Shown here piece after piece: positions 1 to 5,730 of a DNA stretch of 12,062 nucleotides. This stretch comes from Candidatus Bathyarchaeota archaeon (GTDB lineage Archaea > Thermoproteota > Bathyarchaeia > Bathyarchaeales > Bathyarchaeaceae), in the NCBI GenBank assembly GCA_026967815.1, contig JAPUUO010000037.1:1-12062 (forward strand), given 5' to 3'. Numbering within the stretch: the first letter of the stretch is position 1; each line of letters starts with the position of its first letter. Made by a program: the position numbers and the translations under genes. Under the pieces are notes generated by a model that saw only the letters and a list, made by a program, of their open reading frames with translations, was not told the DNA's origin and searched no databases.

Positions 1-1040
1 TCATCCGATAAAGTCACTTCGGGTCTCTCAGGATCTGGCTTGTGATAAAAGGCCTTGGCACTCTTAGGGAAATGCGTGATAAAGAAGGGTTTTTTGAATC
101 TAAAACTCAAGACTTTCTGCTGTTCCCAAGTCAAATCCTCTCCCCATTCGACTAAAACTCCTGCTTTCTTGAGCATTTCTGTTGCTTTGTCATAAGTTAT
201 TCTTGGGAAAGGTGGTTTGATCTTCAACAAATCTTTTGTATCTCGTCCAAAAATCTTCATTTCTTCAGGCAATTCTTTCGCCAGTTTATGAAGGATGTGA
301 GTCACCAGCTCTTCTTGAACTTCCATTATTATTTTCAAATCACACCATGGCTCTTCTGCTTCGATATGCCAATATTCTGTTAAATGCCTACGTGTCCTTG
401 ATTTTTCCGCTCTGAATGATGGAGCTATCGTGAATATCTTTCCGACCGATGCTATGGCAGCCTCAGCATAGAGTTGCCAGCTTTGAGTTAGGTAAGCCTT
501 TCTGTCAAAATATCTGAGTTCAAAGAGGGTTGAGCCCCCTTCACAAGCCGCGGTTATTATGATCGGGGATTGGAATTCGATATAGCCATGGGACAAGAAC
601 CATTCTCTCGCTGATTCAAGTATTTTGGATCTTATCTTTAGCATGGCTTGCATCTTCTCACTCCTTATCCAAAGATGACGATGATCCATCAAGAATTCTG
701 GCCTATGATACTTCTTTGCTATGGGAAACTCTTCTTTGACTTCATGAAGGATTCTGATATCATGGATAGACAGCTCACAACCGCCAGGAGCACGTTCATC
801 TTCTTTTACAGTTCCTTTTATTTCTACAGTAGATTCGATTGGCAGTTTGTCGATTTTTCTATAGGTTTTCTCACGGACATTGCCCTTTCTTAGAGTAGTC
901 TGAATTATTCCGGACCCATCTCTAATCAGTAAGAATTGAACTCCACCGCTTGACCTCTTGTGATGAAGCCAGCCGCGGATATGAACAGTTCGTTTCCCTT
1001 TGCTAGAGAATATCTTGGAAATGTCGGTGAACTTCACCAT
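1..1040 (-). CDS. asnS: Asparaginyl-tRNA synthetase, archaeal type (C-terminus cut by window edge)
   Basis: Charges tRNA-Asn with asparagine in the cytoplasm. 346 complete codons are visible. An N-terminal OB-fold anticodon-binding domain (about residues 16-100, with VHIRGW near its start and DERAPGG at 81-87) is followed by the class II catalytic core: motif 1 around residues 152-162, EGGSTLF at 167-173, TQSWQLYAEA at 185-194 and motif 2 FRAEKSRTRRHLTEYWH at 209-225. The EGGSTLF and SWQLYAEA segments fit archaeal AsnRS better than archaeal AspRS. The OB domain argues against the truncated asparagine-synthetase-related paralog. Motif 3 and roughly the last 85-90 residues lie beyond position 1. 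The ATG at 1040 is chosen because AGGTGAG ends 3 bases upstream and a TATA-like box lies about 30 bases upstream. Identification rests on remembered family sequence. Confidence 0.93.
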   Translation of the reverse strand, partial: MVKFTDISKIFSSKGKRTVHIRGWLHHKRSSGGVQFLLIRDGSGIIQTTLRKGNVREKTYRKIDKLPIESTVEIKGTVKEDERAPGGCELSIHDIRILHEVKEEFPIAKKYHRPEFLMDHRHLWIRSEKMQAMLKIRSKILESAREWFLSHGYIEFQSPIIITAACEGGSTLFELRYFDRKAYLTQSWQLYAEAAIASVGKIFTIAPSFRAEKSRTRRHLTEYWHIEAEEPWCDLKIIMEVQEELVTHILHKLAKELPEEMKIFGRDTKDLLKIKPPFPRITYDKATEMLKKAGVLVEWGEDLTWEQQKVLSFRFKKPFFITHFPKSAKAFYHKPDPERPEVTLSD

Positions 1041-1069
1041 GGTCTCACCTTTGGAAGTTGAAACTTGGA

Positions 1070-1080
1070 GAATAAAAGAG
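1070..1080 (-). promoter_or_regulatory. TATA-like box for asnS
   Basis: On the minus strand this reads CTCTTTTATTC, an AT-rich archaeal TATA-like element. It lies about 30 bases before the asnS ATG, which would give a short leader containing only the AGGTGAG ribosome binding site. The match to the TATA consensus is weak. Nothing gene-like was seen between here and the microprotein stop at 1315. Confidence 0.35.
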
Positions 1081-1314
1081 TTATGACTAGGAAAAGATTA
1101 GAAAGCTCGAGCCAGGTTTTCTCGTTCACCGCGCACTTCAAGCACCTGCAATGCTTATGAGGGCTTCATTAATCTAAATGTTTCGTTAAACAGTGATTTC
1201 TTGAGTTGACAGGAAGTGCATGACAATCATCGTCTCGGTTGGATAAACACGGGCGCTAGAGAGTCTCTGATCAAACATTATGTGTCATTGCTTAACTTGG
1301 AGTCGATTCTCCGG

Positions 1315-1464
1315 CTAGGGCAAGCCAGCGACCGAGGCTTCAAAAATCGTTCTCACAATTTCCAATACAGTGGTTAGCTGCCCGGAGTAGAGTCCAATGG
1401 TTAGGAACGTAATGCCTAGAAGCAGCAGAAGAGAGCCAACGACCCTTTGCTCTGAAGTTTCCAT
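1315..1464 (-). CDS. Small single-pass membrane protein, 49 residues
   Basis: Not recognised. The product begins METSEQRVVGSLLLLLG and ends at a TAG. A short polar N-terminus is followed by a strongly hydrophobic stretch (about residues 8-26) with the pattern LLLLLGITFLTIGLYSG, then an amphipathic tail (about 27-49) with TTVLEIVRTIFEA. This predicts one transmembrane helix with a membrane-surface helix behind it. GGAG lies 8 bases before the ATG, and a good TATA box sits at 1500-1511, so it appears to be an independent monocistronic gene. It is divergent from rps12 and separated from asnS by 274 bases. The promoter, ribosome binding site and coherent membrane topology together make it more than a chance ORF. 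Its function cannot be inferred. Confidence 0.6.
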   Translation of the reverse strand: METSEQRVVGSLLLLLGITFLTIGLYSGQLTTVLEIVRTIFEASVAGLP

Positions 1465-1499
1465 AGGGTATTCTCCGTTGCTAACGATTATCACGTGAA

Positions 1500-1511
1500 G
1501 CCTATTTAAGG
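1500..1511 (-). promoter_or_regulatory. TATA box for the 49-residue membrane protein
   Basis: The minus strand reads CCTTAAATAGG, a close match to an archaeal TATA box, preceded by an A/T-rich BRE-like stretch. It lies 36-47 bases upstream of the ATG at 1464, so transcription should start near 1480 and include the GGAG site. The same CCTTAAATAG string recurs in front of radA. Confidence 0.55.
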
Positions 1512-1533
1512 AAAACGATTTTTTTGGTTTCTC

Positions 1534-1614
1534 TCAACCCAAATTTTGTGGCGTCAAATACCTGTGTTCGTTGATGGCAAACATATCCTGCAAACTCCTT
1601 TTTCTGGTTTTCAT
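1534..1614 (-). CDS. Possible 26-residue micro-ORF
   Basis: An ATG at 1614 is preceded by TTGAGGAGAGC, containing a GAGGAG ribosome binding site 2-3 bases from the start. It opens 26 codons (start MKTRKRSLQDMF, end YLTPQNLG). It lies just upstream of the microprotein promoter on the same strand. No family is recognised, there is no clear TATA box, and an ORF this short is expected by chance. The strong ribosome binding site is the only support. It could also be the decayed start of a longer gene. Confidence 0.2.
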   Translation of the reverse strand: MKTRKRSLQDMFAINEHRYLTPQNLG

Positions 1615-1643
1615 GCTCTCCTCAAGAACTCAGTCCTTCTACA

Positions 1644-1682
1644 TGTGCACCCGCTGCAACCCTACTCAGGTGTACGTGCACA
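1644..1682. repeat. Inverted repeat, 7-bp arms
   Basis: TGTGCAC (1644-1650) pairs with GTGCACA (1676-1682) across a 25-base loop. The loop holds CCCTACT (1660-1666), which can instead pair with AGTAGGG (1709-1715). Part of a gene-free stretch (1615-1865) with unusually dense pairing potential. No RNA family is recognised. Confidence 0.35.
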
Positions 1683-1725
1683 ACAAGTCTTAATAAGGAG
1701 AGAATCGCAGTAGGGCACTCTTGCG

Positions 1726-1797
1726 GATGAGGCATTGCTGGCTTTTGGATTTTAAAGAGAATCTCCTTTCTCTCTCTTCCAGCAATGCTGACTCGTC
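1726..1797. repeat. Long imperfect hairpin with 10-bp perfect core upstream of rps12
   Basis: GCATTGCTGG (1732-1741) is the exact reverse complement of CCAGCAATGC (1779-1788). The stem extends outward through GATGAG (1726-1731) against CTCGTC (1792-1797), with one G-U pair and a 3-base TGA bulge, giving about 16 pairs. Inside, AAGAGA (1755-1760) can pair with TCTCTT (1773-1778). It ends about 75 bases before the rps12 TATA box, so it is unlikely to be an rps12 leader. It could be a small structured RNA, a protein-binding site or a miniature element. No terminal repeats or target duplication were seen. Confidence 0.45.
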
Positions 1798-1869
1798 AAC
1801 TTCAGAAAACATAAACAACGCTTCTTGCAAACGCGCCTTCGGTACATGCTTGAGTTGTGTGATATTACA

Positions 1870-1880
1870 GTTTATATATC
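1870..1880 (+). promoter_or_regulatory. TATA box for rps12-rps7
   Basis: GTTTATATATC is a strong TATA box. Transcription should start near 1900, leaving a leader of about 20 bases with GAGG at 1911-1914. The TATATA core is symmetric and could also drive minus-strand transcription. Confidence 0.6.
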
Positions 1881-1920
1881 TGTTTTGTTGATTAAGAGTG
1901 CGTGAGGAATGAGGATAGCC

Positions 1921-2358
1921 ATGGGTTCAAAAACCACAGGTGAATTCGCTGCACGCAAGCTACGGAGTAAAAGGAAGCATTTCCGCTGGAGCGACATCTA
2001 CTACAAGAGAAGAACGTTAAGGCTTGATGTCAAATCTGACCCTCTGATGGGTGCACCTATGGGTCGAGGCATCGTTTTGGAAAAGGTTGGCATTGAAAGC
2101 AAGCAGCCCAACAGTGCCATCCGCAAATGTGTGCGCGTTCAACTCATCAAAAACGGCAGACTTATTACGGCTTTTTTGCCAGGTGACGGCGCCCTTAACG
2201 TTGTAGACGAACATGACGAGGTTGTTGTTGAGGGAATCGGTGGTTCACGCGGCGGAAGCATGGGTGATATCCCAGGTGTAAGATGGAAAACCATTCTAGT
2301 TAACGGAATTTCACTTAAGGAACTTGTTTTAGGGAAAAAACAGAAGCCAGTGCGATAA
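1921..2358 (+). CDS. rps12: Small-subunit ribosomal protein uS12 (S12P)
   Basis: Decoding-centre protein of the 30S subunit. The family signatures are all present: GEFAARKLRSKRKHFRW near the N-terminus, KSDPLMGAPMGRGIVLEKVG, QPNSAIRKCVRVQLIKNG and FLPGDGALNVVDEHDEV, then GIGGSRGGSMGDIPGVRW. At 145 residues it fits the usual archaeal length. An ATG also exists in frame at 1909, but its GAGG would abut the start codon. The ATG at 1921 has GAGG 6 bases upstream and gives the normal MGSK-type N-terminus. It leads a two-gene operon with rps7. Unlike many archaea, no RNA polymerase, L30e or NusA genes sit upstream in this window. Confidence 0.97.
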   Translation: MGSKTTGEFAARKLRSKRKHFRWSDIYYKRRTLRLDVKSDPLMGAPMGRGIVLEKVGIESKQPNSAIRKCVRVQLIKNGRLITAFLPGDGALNVVDEHDEVVVEGIGGSRGGSMGDIPGVRWKTILVNGISLKELVLGKKQKPVR

Positions 2359-2379
2359 TTATGCTTTTGAGGTGACATT

Positions 2380-2961
2380 TTGAGCAAGAAGGAGAAACAG
2401 GAACTCAAACTTTTTGGAAAATGGTCTGTCGAGGGAATTGAAGCAAAAAACCCAGGGCTAAAACGTTACATTTCACTTAAACAAATGCGCGTTCCTCACA
2501 CTATGGGAAGACACGAGCACAGGAGATTCCGAAAATCTGAGCTTAACCTTGTTGAACGCCTCATAAACAACCTTATGCGACCTGGAAAGAACGCAGGAAA
2601 AAAAGCTAGACTCATCAGCGTGACGCGAAACGCCTTCGAAATAATTAACCTGCGAACTGGACAAAATCCCATAGAAATGCTCGTTAAAGCCACAGAAAAC
2701 TCTGCACCATGTGAAGACACCACGAGGATCAGCTACGGAGGCATTGCTTACCATTTAGCTGTAGACATAGCTCCCCTGAGACGTGTCGACCTCGCACTGC
2801 GATATCTAGCTGAAGGCGCCAGAAAATCCGCGATGCACAACCCACGGTCATTAGAAGAATGTCTAGCTGAAGAAATAATCTTGGCTGCAAATGGCGACGT
2901 TAAAAGTCATGCAGTTTCAAAGCGACATCAGACGGAAAGAATTGCAGGAGCATCACGCTAA
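2380..2961 (+). CDS. rps7: Small-subunit ribosomal protein uS7 (S7P)
   Basis: Primary 16S rRNA-binding protein of the 30S head. The 193 residues match archaeal S7 from KLFGKW through GLKRYISLKQ, VPHTMGRHEHRRF, the VERLINNLMRPGKNAGKK block, ENSAPCEDTTRISYGGIAY and RRVDLALRYLAEGARKSA to the C-terminal ERIAGASR. The start is TTG: GAGGTGA at 2369-2375 lies 4 bases upstream, and no ATG fits the family N-terminus. The gap to rps12 is 21 bases, so the two are co-transcribed. It converges with the GTPase gene with only 13 bases between stop codons. A TTTT run at 2965-2968 may end transcription but would lie at the end of the opposing gene. No elongation factor gene follows, as it often does in archaeal str clusters. 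Confidence 0.97.
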   Translation: MSKKEKQELKLFGKWSVEGIEAKNPGLKRYISLKQMRVPHTMGRHEHRRFRKSELNLVERLINNLMRPGKNAGKKARLISVTRNAFEIINLRTGQNPIEMLVKATENSAPCEDTTRISYGGIAYHLAVDIAPLRRVDLALRYLAEGARKSAMHNPRSLEECLAEEIILAANGDVKSHAVSKRHQTERIAGASR

Positions 2962-2974
2962 ACTGTTTTCTAGC

Positions 2975-4150
2975 CTATTTAGCATGCAATTCCACGATAT
3001 CCTTGTCTTCAAGAACGAAAGACGCGCCCACTTTCTGAGGGCTAAAACGTAAGCGTTTACCCCAAACTCTTGCGTAAGAAAAGCTTCTGTAGAAGTCTGT
3101 GTGGATCAGTCTAGCTAAGTCTGCTGCCGTGGAGCCTTTTGTCAAGATGAACGGTTTTGGAGAAGGCTCTTTTTTAGCAGGTTCTTTCGTGTAAATGCGC
3201 ATGATGTCTAAAGCTCTAAATAATTCTGCTCCAAGCTTTTCGAGGCCAAAGGGGTTTTTGCAAGAAACTGCTAAGACCGTGTATTTGTTTCCTGTAAAAG
3301 CTATCAATTCGTTCAGGTTTTTAGTCGCTTCAGCTCTATCTGTTTTGTTGGCCACTACGAGTGCAGGTCGGTAAATTGTGCTTTCAAAGATGGCATCCTC
3401 CACATCGTCTAATGTGGCTTTCCCATGAATTTTTACCATTGCATCTCGGATACGGTAGCCCTTCAGCACTGCCTCAACATCCTGCATCGAGCAGTCTATA
3501 AGCCGCCCAAACAAAACGATGCGTAAGCCCACGCCCACATGTTTTCTTTCAATTTCCACTCTTGCCTGCGGCTTTTGTGTTAAGATTCGGGCTTTTTGGA
3601 GTTCGCCTAGAACTAGAGATAATTGTTCGCGTGGATTTTGGGATAGGTCAACAACCAAGATGAGCCCGTCAGCGTTCCGGGCTAGCCCCAATGTTTGGAG
3701 GCCCCTAGCTTCGCCGTCTGCTGCACCCTTAACCAAAGCAGGTGCCTCGACAAGTTGAAACTGGAGATCTTCATGTTGAAGCATTCCAGGCACAGGCTCT
3801 TGAGTTGTGTAGGGATAGTCTGAAACTTCCACTTTTGCGTTGGTGGTCGAAGCCAACAAACTGCTGCGACCAACTTTCGTCGGACCCAGTATGACGAGTT
3901 GTGCTGCTCCTTCTTTTTCTATGAAAAATCTTGAACCACCTCGACCTACCTTACGTTTGCGGCTTTCTTCAATTTCTCTTCGCAGTGTGGCGATTTGACG
4001 TTTAACTTGGGCACAGAGGCGTGAAGTTCCTTTGTGTTTGGGGATTAGACTTAAGAATTCTTGCAGTTTTTGAAGCTTCTCATGCGGTCTTCTTGCCAAG
4101 GAAGCCTCATTCCATTTCTTTCTGGCTTCAGGCGTCAGATTAGTAGGCAT
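2975..4150 (-). CDS. DRG/Obg-like GTPase with C-terminal TGS domain, degenerate G motifs
   Basis: A TRAFAC-class GTPase of the DRG kind, a family tied to ribosomes and translation. Residues 1-72 are helical and very basic, like the DRG N-terminal hairpin. The G domain follows, and a TGS domain fills about 331-391. G2 (YPYTTQEPVPGM, 112-123), G4 (NKTD, 268-271) and a G5-like VSCKN are normal. G1 reads GPTKVGRSS (89-97) with Arg95 where the phosphate-binding Lys belongs, and the G3 DxxG reads EAPA (135-138). The codons are CGC and GAG, with no sign of frameshift. The protein may therefore bind nucleotide unusually or be a pseudo-GTPase. The ATG at 4150 follows a TATA-like element, so it seems separately transcribed. 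The length of 391 is close to the usual DRG length. Confidence 0.85.
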   Translation of the reverse strand: MPTNLTPEARKKWNEASLARRPHEKLQKLQEFLSLIPKHKGTSRLCAQVKRQIATLRREIEESRKRKVGRGGSRFFIEKEGAAQLVILGPTKVGRSSLLASTTNAKVEVSDYPYTTQEPVPGMLQHEDLQFQLVEAPALVKGAADGEARGLQTLGLARNADGLILVVDLSQNPREQLSLVLGELQKARILTQKPQARVEIERKHVGVGLRIVLFGRLIDCSMQDVEAVLKGYRIRDAMVKIHGKATLDDVEDAIFESTIYRPALVVANKTDRAEATKNLNELIAFTGNKYTVLAVSCKNPFGLEKLGAELFRALDIMRIYTKEPAKKEPSPKPFILTKGSTAADLARLIHTDFYRSFSYARVWGKRLRFSPQKVGASFVLEDKDIVELHAK

Positions 4151-4187
4151 ACAGCAACCGCGTCCAATCAGTAATCAGAAAGCGACG

Positions 4188-4197
4188 CTAATATAAC
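4188..4197 (-). promoter_or_regulatory. TATA-like box for the TGS GTPase
   Basis: The minus strand reads GTTATATTAG, 38-47 bases before the GTPase ATG. Transcription would start near 4165. The element sits in the 53-base gap after the HDAC-like remnant, so the GTPase need not depend on upstream transcription. Confidence 0.45.
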
Positions 4198-4203
4198 TTC
4201 ACA

Positions 4204-4707
4204 CTATTCCATGCCTTGCAGGAAAGCCTTCACGTTTTCCCCCAAAACCATGTGATTATAGCCACCTTCTAAAACCGCATATCGCCTTCCACTGCACTCT
4301 CCTAATGCAGATTCTCTTATCATTTTTCCAATTGTAAAATAGTCGCTGGTTGTTAGCAAGCCGCCCCAGTCTTGTTGATGTCTATCGAATCCCGCTGAAA
4401 CTGCAAGGAGGTCATAGCCTTTTTGAGTCTCAAGAAACTTTGAAAGGTTGTTGAGATAGTTGTCTCTGTTCACGCCGTCGACATGAAAGTAGGCGATGTC
4501 AGAGTTTCCAGTGAAAGTGTTGGCTGTGCGATCGCCACAGCACAAGTCAATGTCTACGATGAAGGCTTTTCCAATGTGGCTTTTTTGCCTCAGCTTTTCT
4601 ACAGACATAGCTATGTTGTTGAAGTGGCAGAAGCCCCAGTTTGAGTCTCTGCTAGCTTGATGTTCCGGTGGTCGCGCGCGCCTTTCACCAAAAAGGCCTA
4701 TGTGCAC
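4204..4707 (-). pseudogene. Histone deacetylase-family remnant, N-terminus missing and catalytic residues lost
   Basis: From the GTG at 4707 the 167-residue frame matches the C-terminal half of the arginase/deacetylase fold: PPEHQAS, GFCHFNNIA (25-33), IVDIDLCCGDRT (50-61), SAGFDRH (104-110) and VLEGGYN (145-151). Active HDACs have tandem His in the first motif, but here it is His16-Gln17, so the general-base His is gone. The zinc ligands D-x-H read Asp54-Leu-Cys56. The third ligand (Asp108) and the catalytic Tyr150 remain. About 110-140 N-terminal residues are absent, and the frame is closed by TGA at 4777-4779. No ribosome binding site precedes 4707. In the next frame GCCTTTTTGGTGAAA encodes AFLVK, the segment expected before RPPGHH, separated by a CG-rich run at 4673-4682. 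This points to an indel. A repurposed short protein is the alternative. Confidence 0.6.
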
Positions 4708-4736
4708 TACGCCGACATTGAGAAGAAAACCGTGGC

Positions 4737-5147
4737 CTATCGTCTGGTAGGGGGGAACGGTTCGTAGGAGGAAACGTCATCCGCTTCTAACCCCTTTAAA
4801 GGCTGCCTTTCCTTTTCAAGCTCTGCCTTTAAGGTCTTGTAGAAAGCGTAGGCCCTTTCTCGTTCTTCAAAAAAGAAATGTCGTTGTCCCCGCCAGTAAG
4901 TGATTTGTATTTCAACACTTGCGCCGAAGCGGTGCGCCCGCAAAGGATGATATCTAATAGTCTCAATCTCGTCTAGTGCTGTTTTGTATTCTCCCCCTCT
5001 TGGGCGTTCGGGTGTCTTCAAATATTGCACTATAAGGGCATTACGTTCTCCCAGCCTAAACTGTCTTTTGCCAAAGCCGAGTTTTGCAGGTTCCTGCATG
5101 AAATGTGCCAACCACTCTTTCATAACTAACCCTTCATTATGCCACAT
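4737..5147 (-). CDS. Uncharacterised protein, possible PH-like beta domain plus charged helix
   Basis: Not recognised. From the ATG at 5147 it has about 136 residues. The middle looks strand-rich (FGKRQFRLGERNALIVQYL, then IRYHPLRAHRFGASVEIQI and TYWRGQRHFFFEE) and is followed by a helix AYAFYKTLKAELEKE. A PH-like or small beta-barrel domain capped by a helix is a guess from this pattern. There is no signal peptide, membrane segment or cysteine. Possible starts are TTG 5162, ATG 5147 (GGTGGA 7 bases upstream) and ATG 5123 (AAGGGTTA just upstream). The spacing does not decide. The gene ends 29 bases before the HDAC-like frame, on ground where the missing HDAC N-terminus would have been. It begins 121 bases after the DUF3795 stop. 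Confidence 0.6.
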   Translation of the reverse strand: MWHNEGLVMKEWLAHFMQEPAKLGFGKRQFRLGERNALIVQYLKTPERPRGGEYKTALDEIETIRYHPLRAHRFGASVEIQITYWRGQRHFFFEERERAYAFYKTLKAELEKERQPLKGLEADDVSSYEPFPPTRR

Positions 5148-5190
5148 CGTTTCATCCACCAATTAAGTCTGCTACGGATTTAGCGTTTTC

Positions 5191-5247
5191 CCCGCGGAAA
5201 CGCGGGACACACAAAAGCGTGCGCGTAATATCGGGAAAACCCTATAT
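5191..5247. repeat. Two adjacent short hairpins in the gap upstream of the uncharacterised gene
   Basis: CCCGCG-GAAA-CGCGGG (5191-5206) is a perfect 6-bp hairpin whose plus-strand RNA would carry a GNRA tetraloop. It overlaps an alternative stem between GCGTTTTCC and GGAAACGC. A second hairpin, ATAT-c-GGG-AAAA-CCC-t-ATAT, follows at 5228-5247. Neither is followed by a T-run on the strand of the flanking genes, so terminator function is not supported. Confidence 0.35.
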
Positions 5248-5283
5248 TGATAAAATGGACGCAGTTGTTCTAGTGAAGCGTTT

Positions 5284-5703
5284 CTATGGGCAAAATGGAC
5301 ATTGTCCTCTTCTTTTCTGTTCGATGATCCATGCTTCGAGTCCGATTTCCTTCATCCTTTGTGCATTTTCAACGGTTTTCTTGTGATGAGATGTGCCGTC
5401 CGAGCTGAATTCTTTTACTTCTGAGCATGGAAAATCTTCGCATTGAAAACAGTATTGAAGCCCTCTTTTTTTGGCGCAGAGCATCATTTTGCATTCGGAG
5501 CTCCAATGAAATGCAAGTGCACCTCTGCATCCTTCACATCTTATCTGTTCAGGGTCAATTTTTTCGTGACGTTCGTTTCTGAACCATTCTACTATTTCTT
5601 CTCGCAACTTTTCGTTGCCGTGACCGGCTTGGTTTATGTCGCATTTTGCACAGTTCAGACCACAAACTGCAAGTAACCATTCATTTGAATCTTCAGCTCC
5701 CAA
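5284..5703 (-). CDS. DUF3795 cysteine-rich protein
   Basis: 139 residues with the layout of the DUF3795 family of archaeal and bacterial small proteins, which have no settled function. Visible features are VCGLNCAKC (Cys14, 18, 21), RCEGC (Cys56, 59), ECKMMLC (Cys71, 76), YCFQCEDFPC (Cys85, 88, 93) and a terminal CPFC (Cys135, 138). These paired cysteines suggest zinc or Fe-S binding. The start is TTG with GGTGA 4 bases upstream; the nearby ATG is out of frame. It begins 27 bases after the RadA-linked protein and is probably the third gene of the radA operon. There is no signal peptide, so it should be cytoplasmic. Confidence 0.82.
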   Translation of the reverse strand: MGAEDSNEWLLAVCGLNCAKCDINQAGHGNEKLREEIVEWFRNERHEKIDPEQIRCEGCRGALAFHWSSECKMMLCAKKRGLQYCFQCEDFPCSEVKEFSSDGTSHHKKTVENAQRMKEIGLEAWIIEQKRRGQCPFCP

Positions 5704-5730
5704 TTCTTCACCATCAGCGGGCTTTTGTAG

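Noticed and set aside
648..893. Plus-strand 81-codon ORF opposite asnS.
   Set aside because: It is antisense to a well-supported synthetase gene and its composition is that of a shadow frame.
1725..1791. Box C/D guide RNA: GGATGA near the 5' side and CTGA at 1788-1791 flank the stem.
   Set aside because: The box C match is partial, no internal C'/D' boxes were found, and the would-be guide arms are complementary to each other, which is not how these RNAs are built.
1690..1812. 40-codon minus-strand ORF starting MFSEVDESALLEERE.
   Set aside because: It overlaps the same hairpin, has no ribosome binding site or promoter, and resembles a chance open frame.
1752..1847. 31-codon minus-strand ORF (MYRRRVCKKRCLCF...) about 28 bases after the reverse of the symmetric TATA box, possibly leaderless.
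   Set aside because: It crosses the long hairpin, has no family resemblance and depends only on one spacing coincidence.
1041..1908. Search for tRNA or other known RNA genes in the large gap.
   Set aside because: GGAGTCGATTCTCC near 1300 looks like a T-arm at first, but lacks the TTCRA loop and there is no matching acceptor or anticodon arm. No SRP or RNase P motifs were seen.
5191..5206. The GC-rich hairpin as an intrinsic terminator of the radA operon.
   Set aside because: On the minus strand it is followed by GAAAACGC, not a T-run, and archaeal termination does not rely on such stems.
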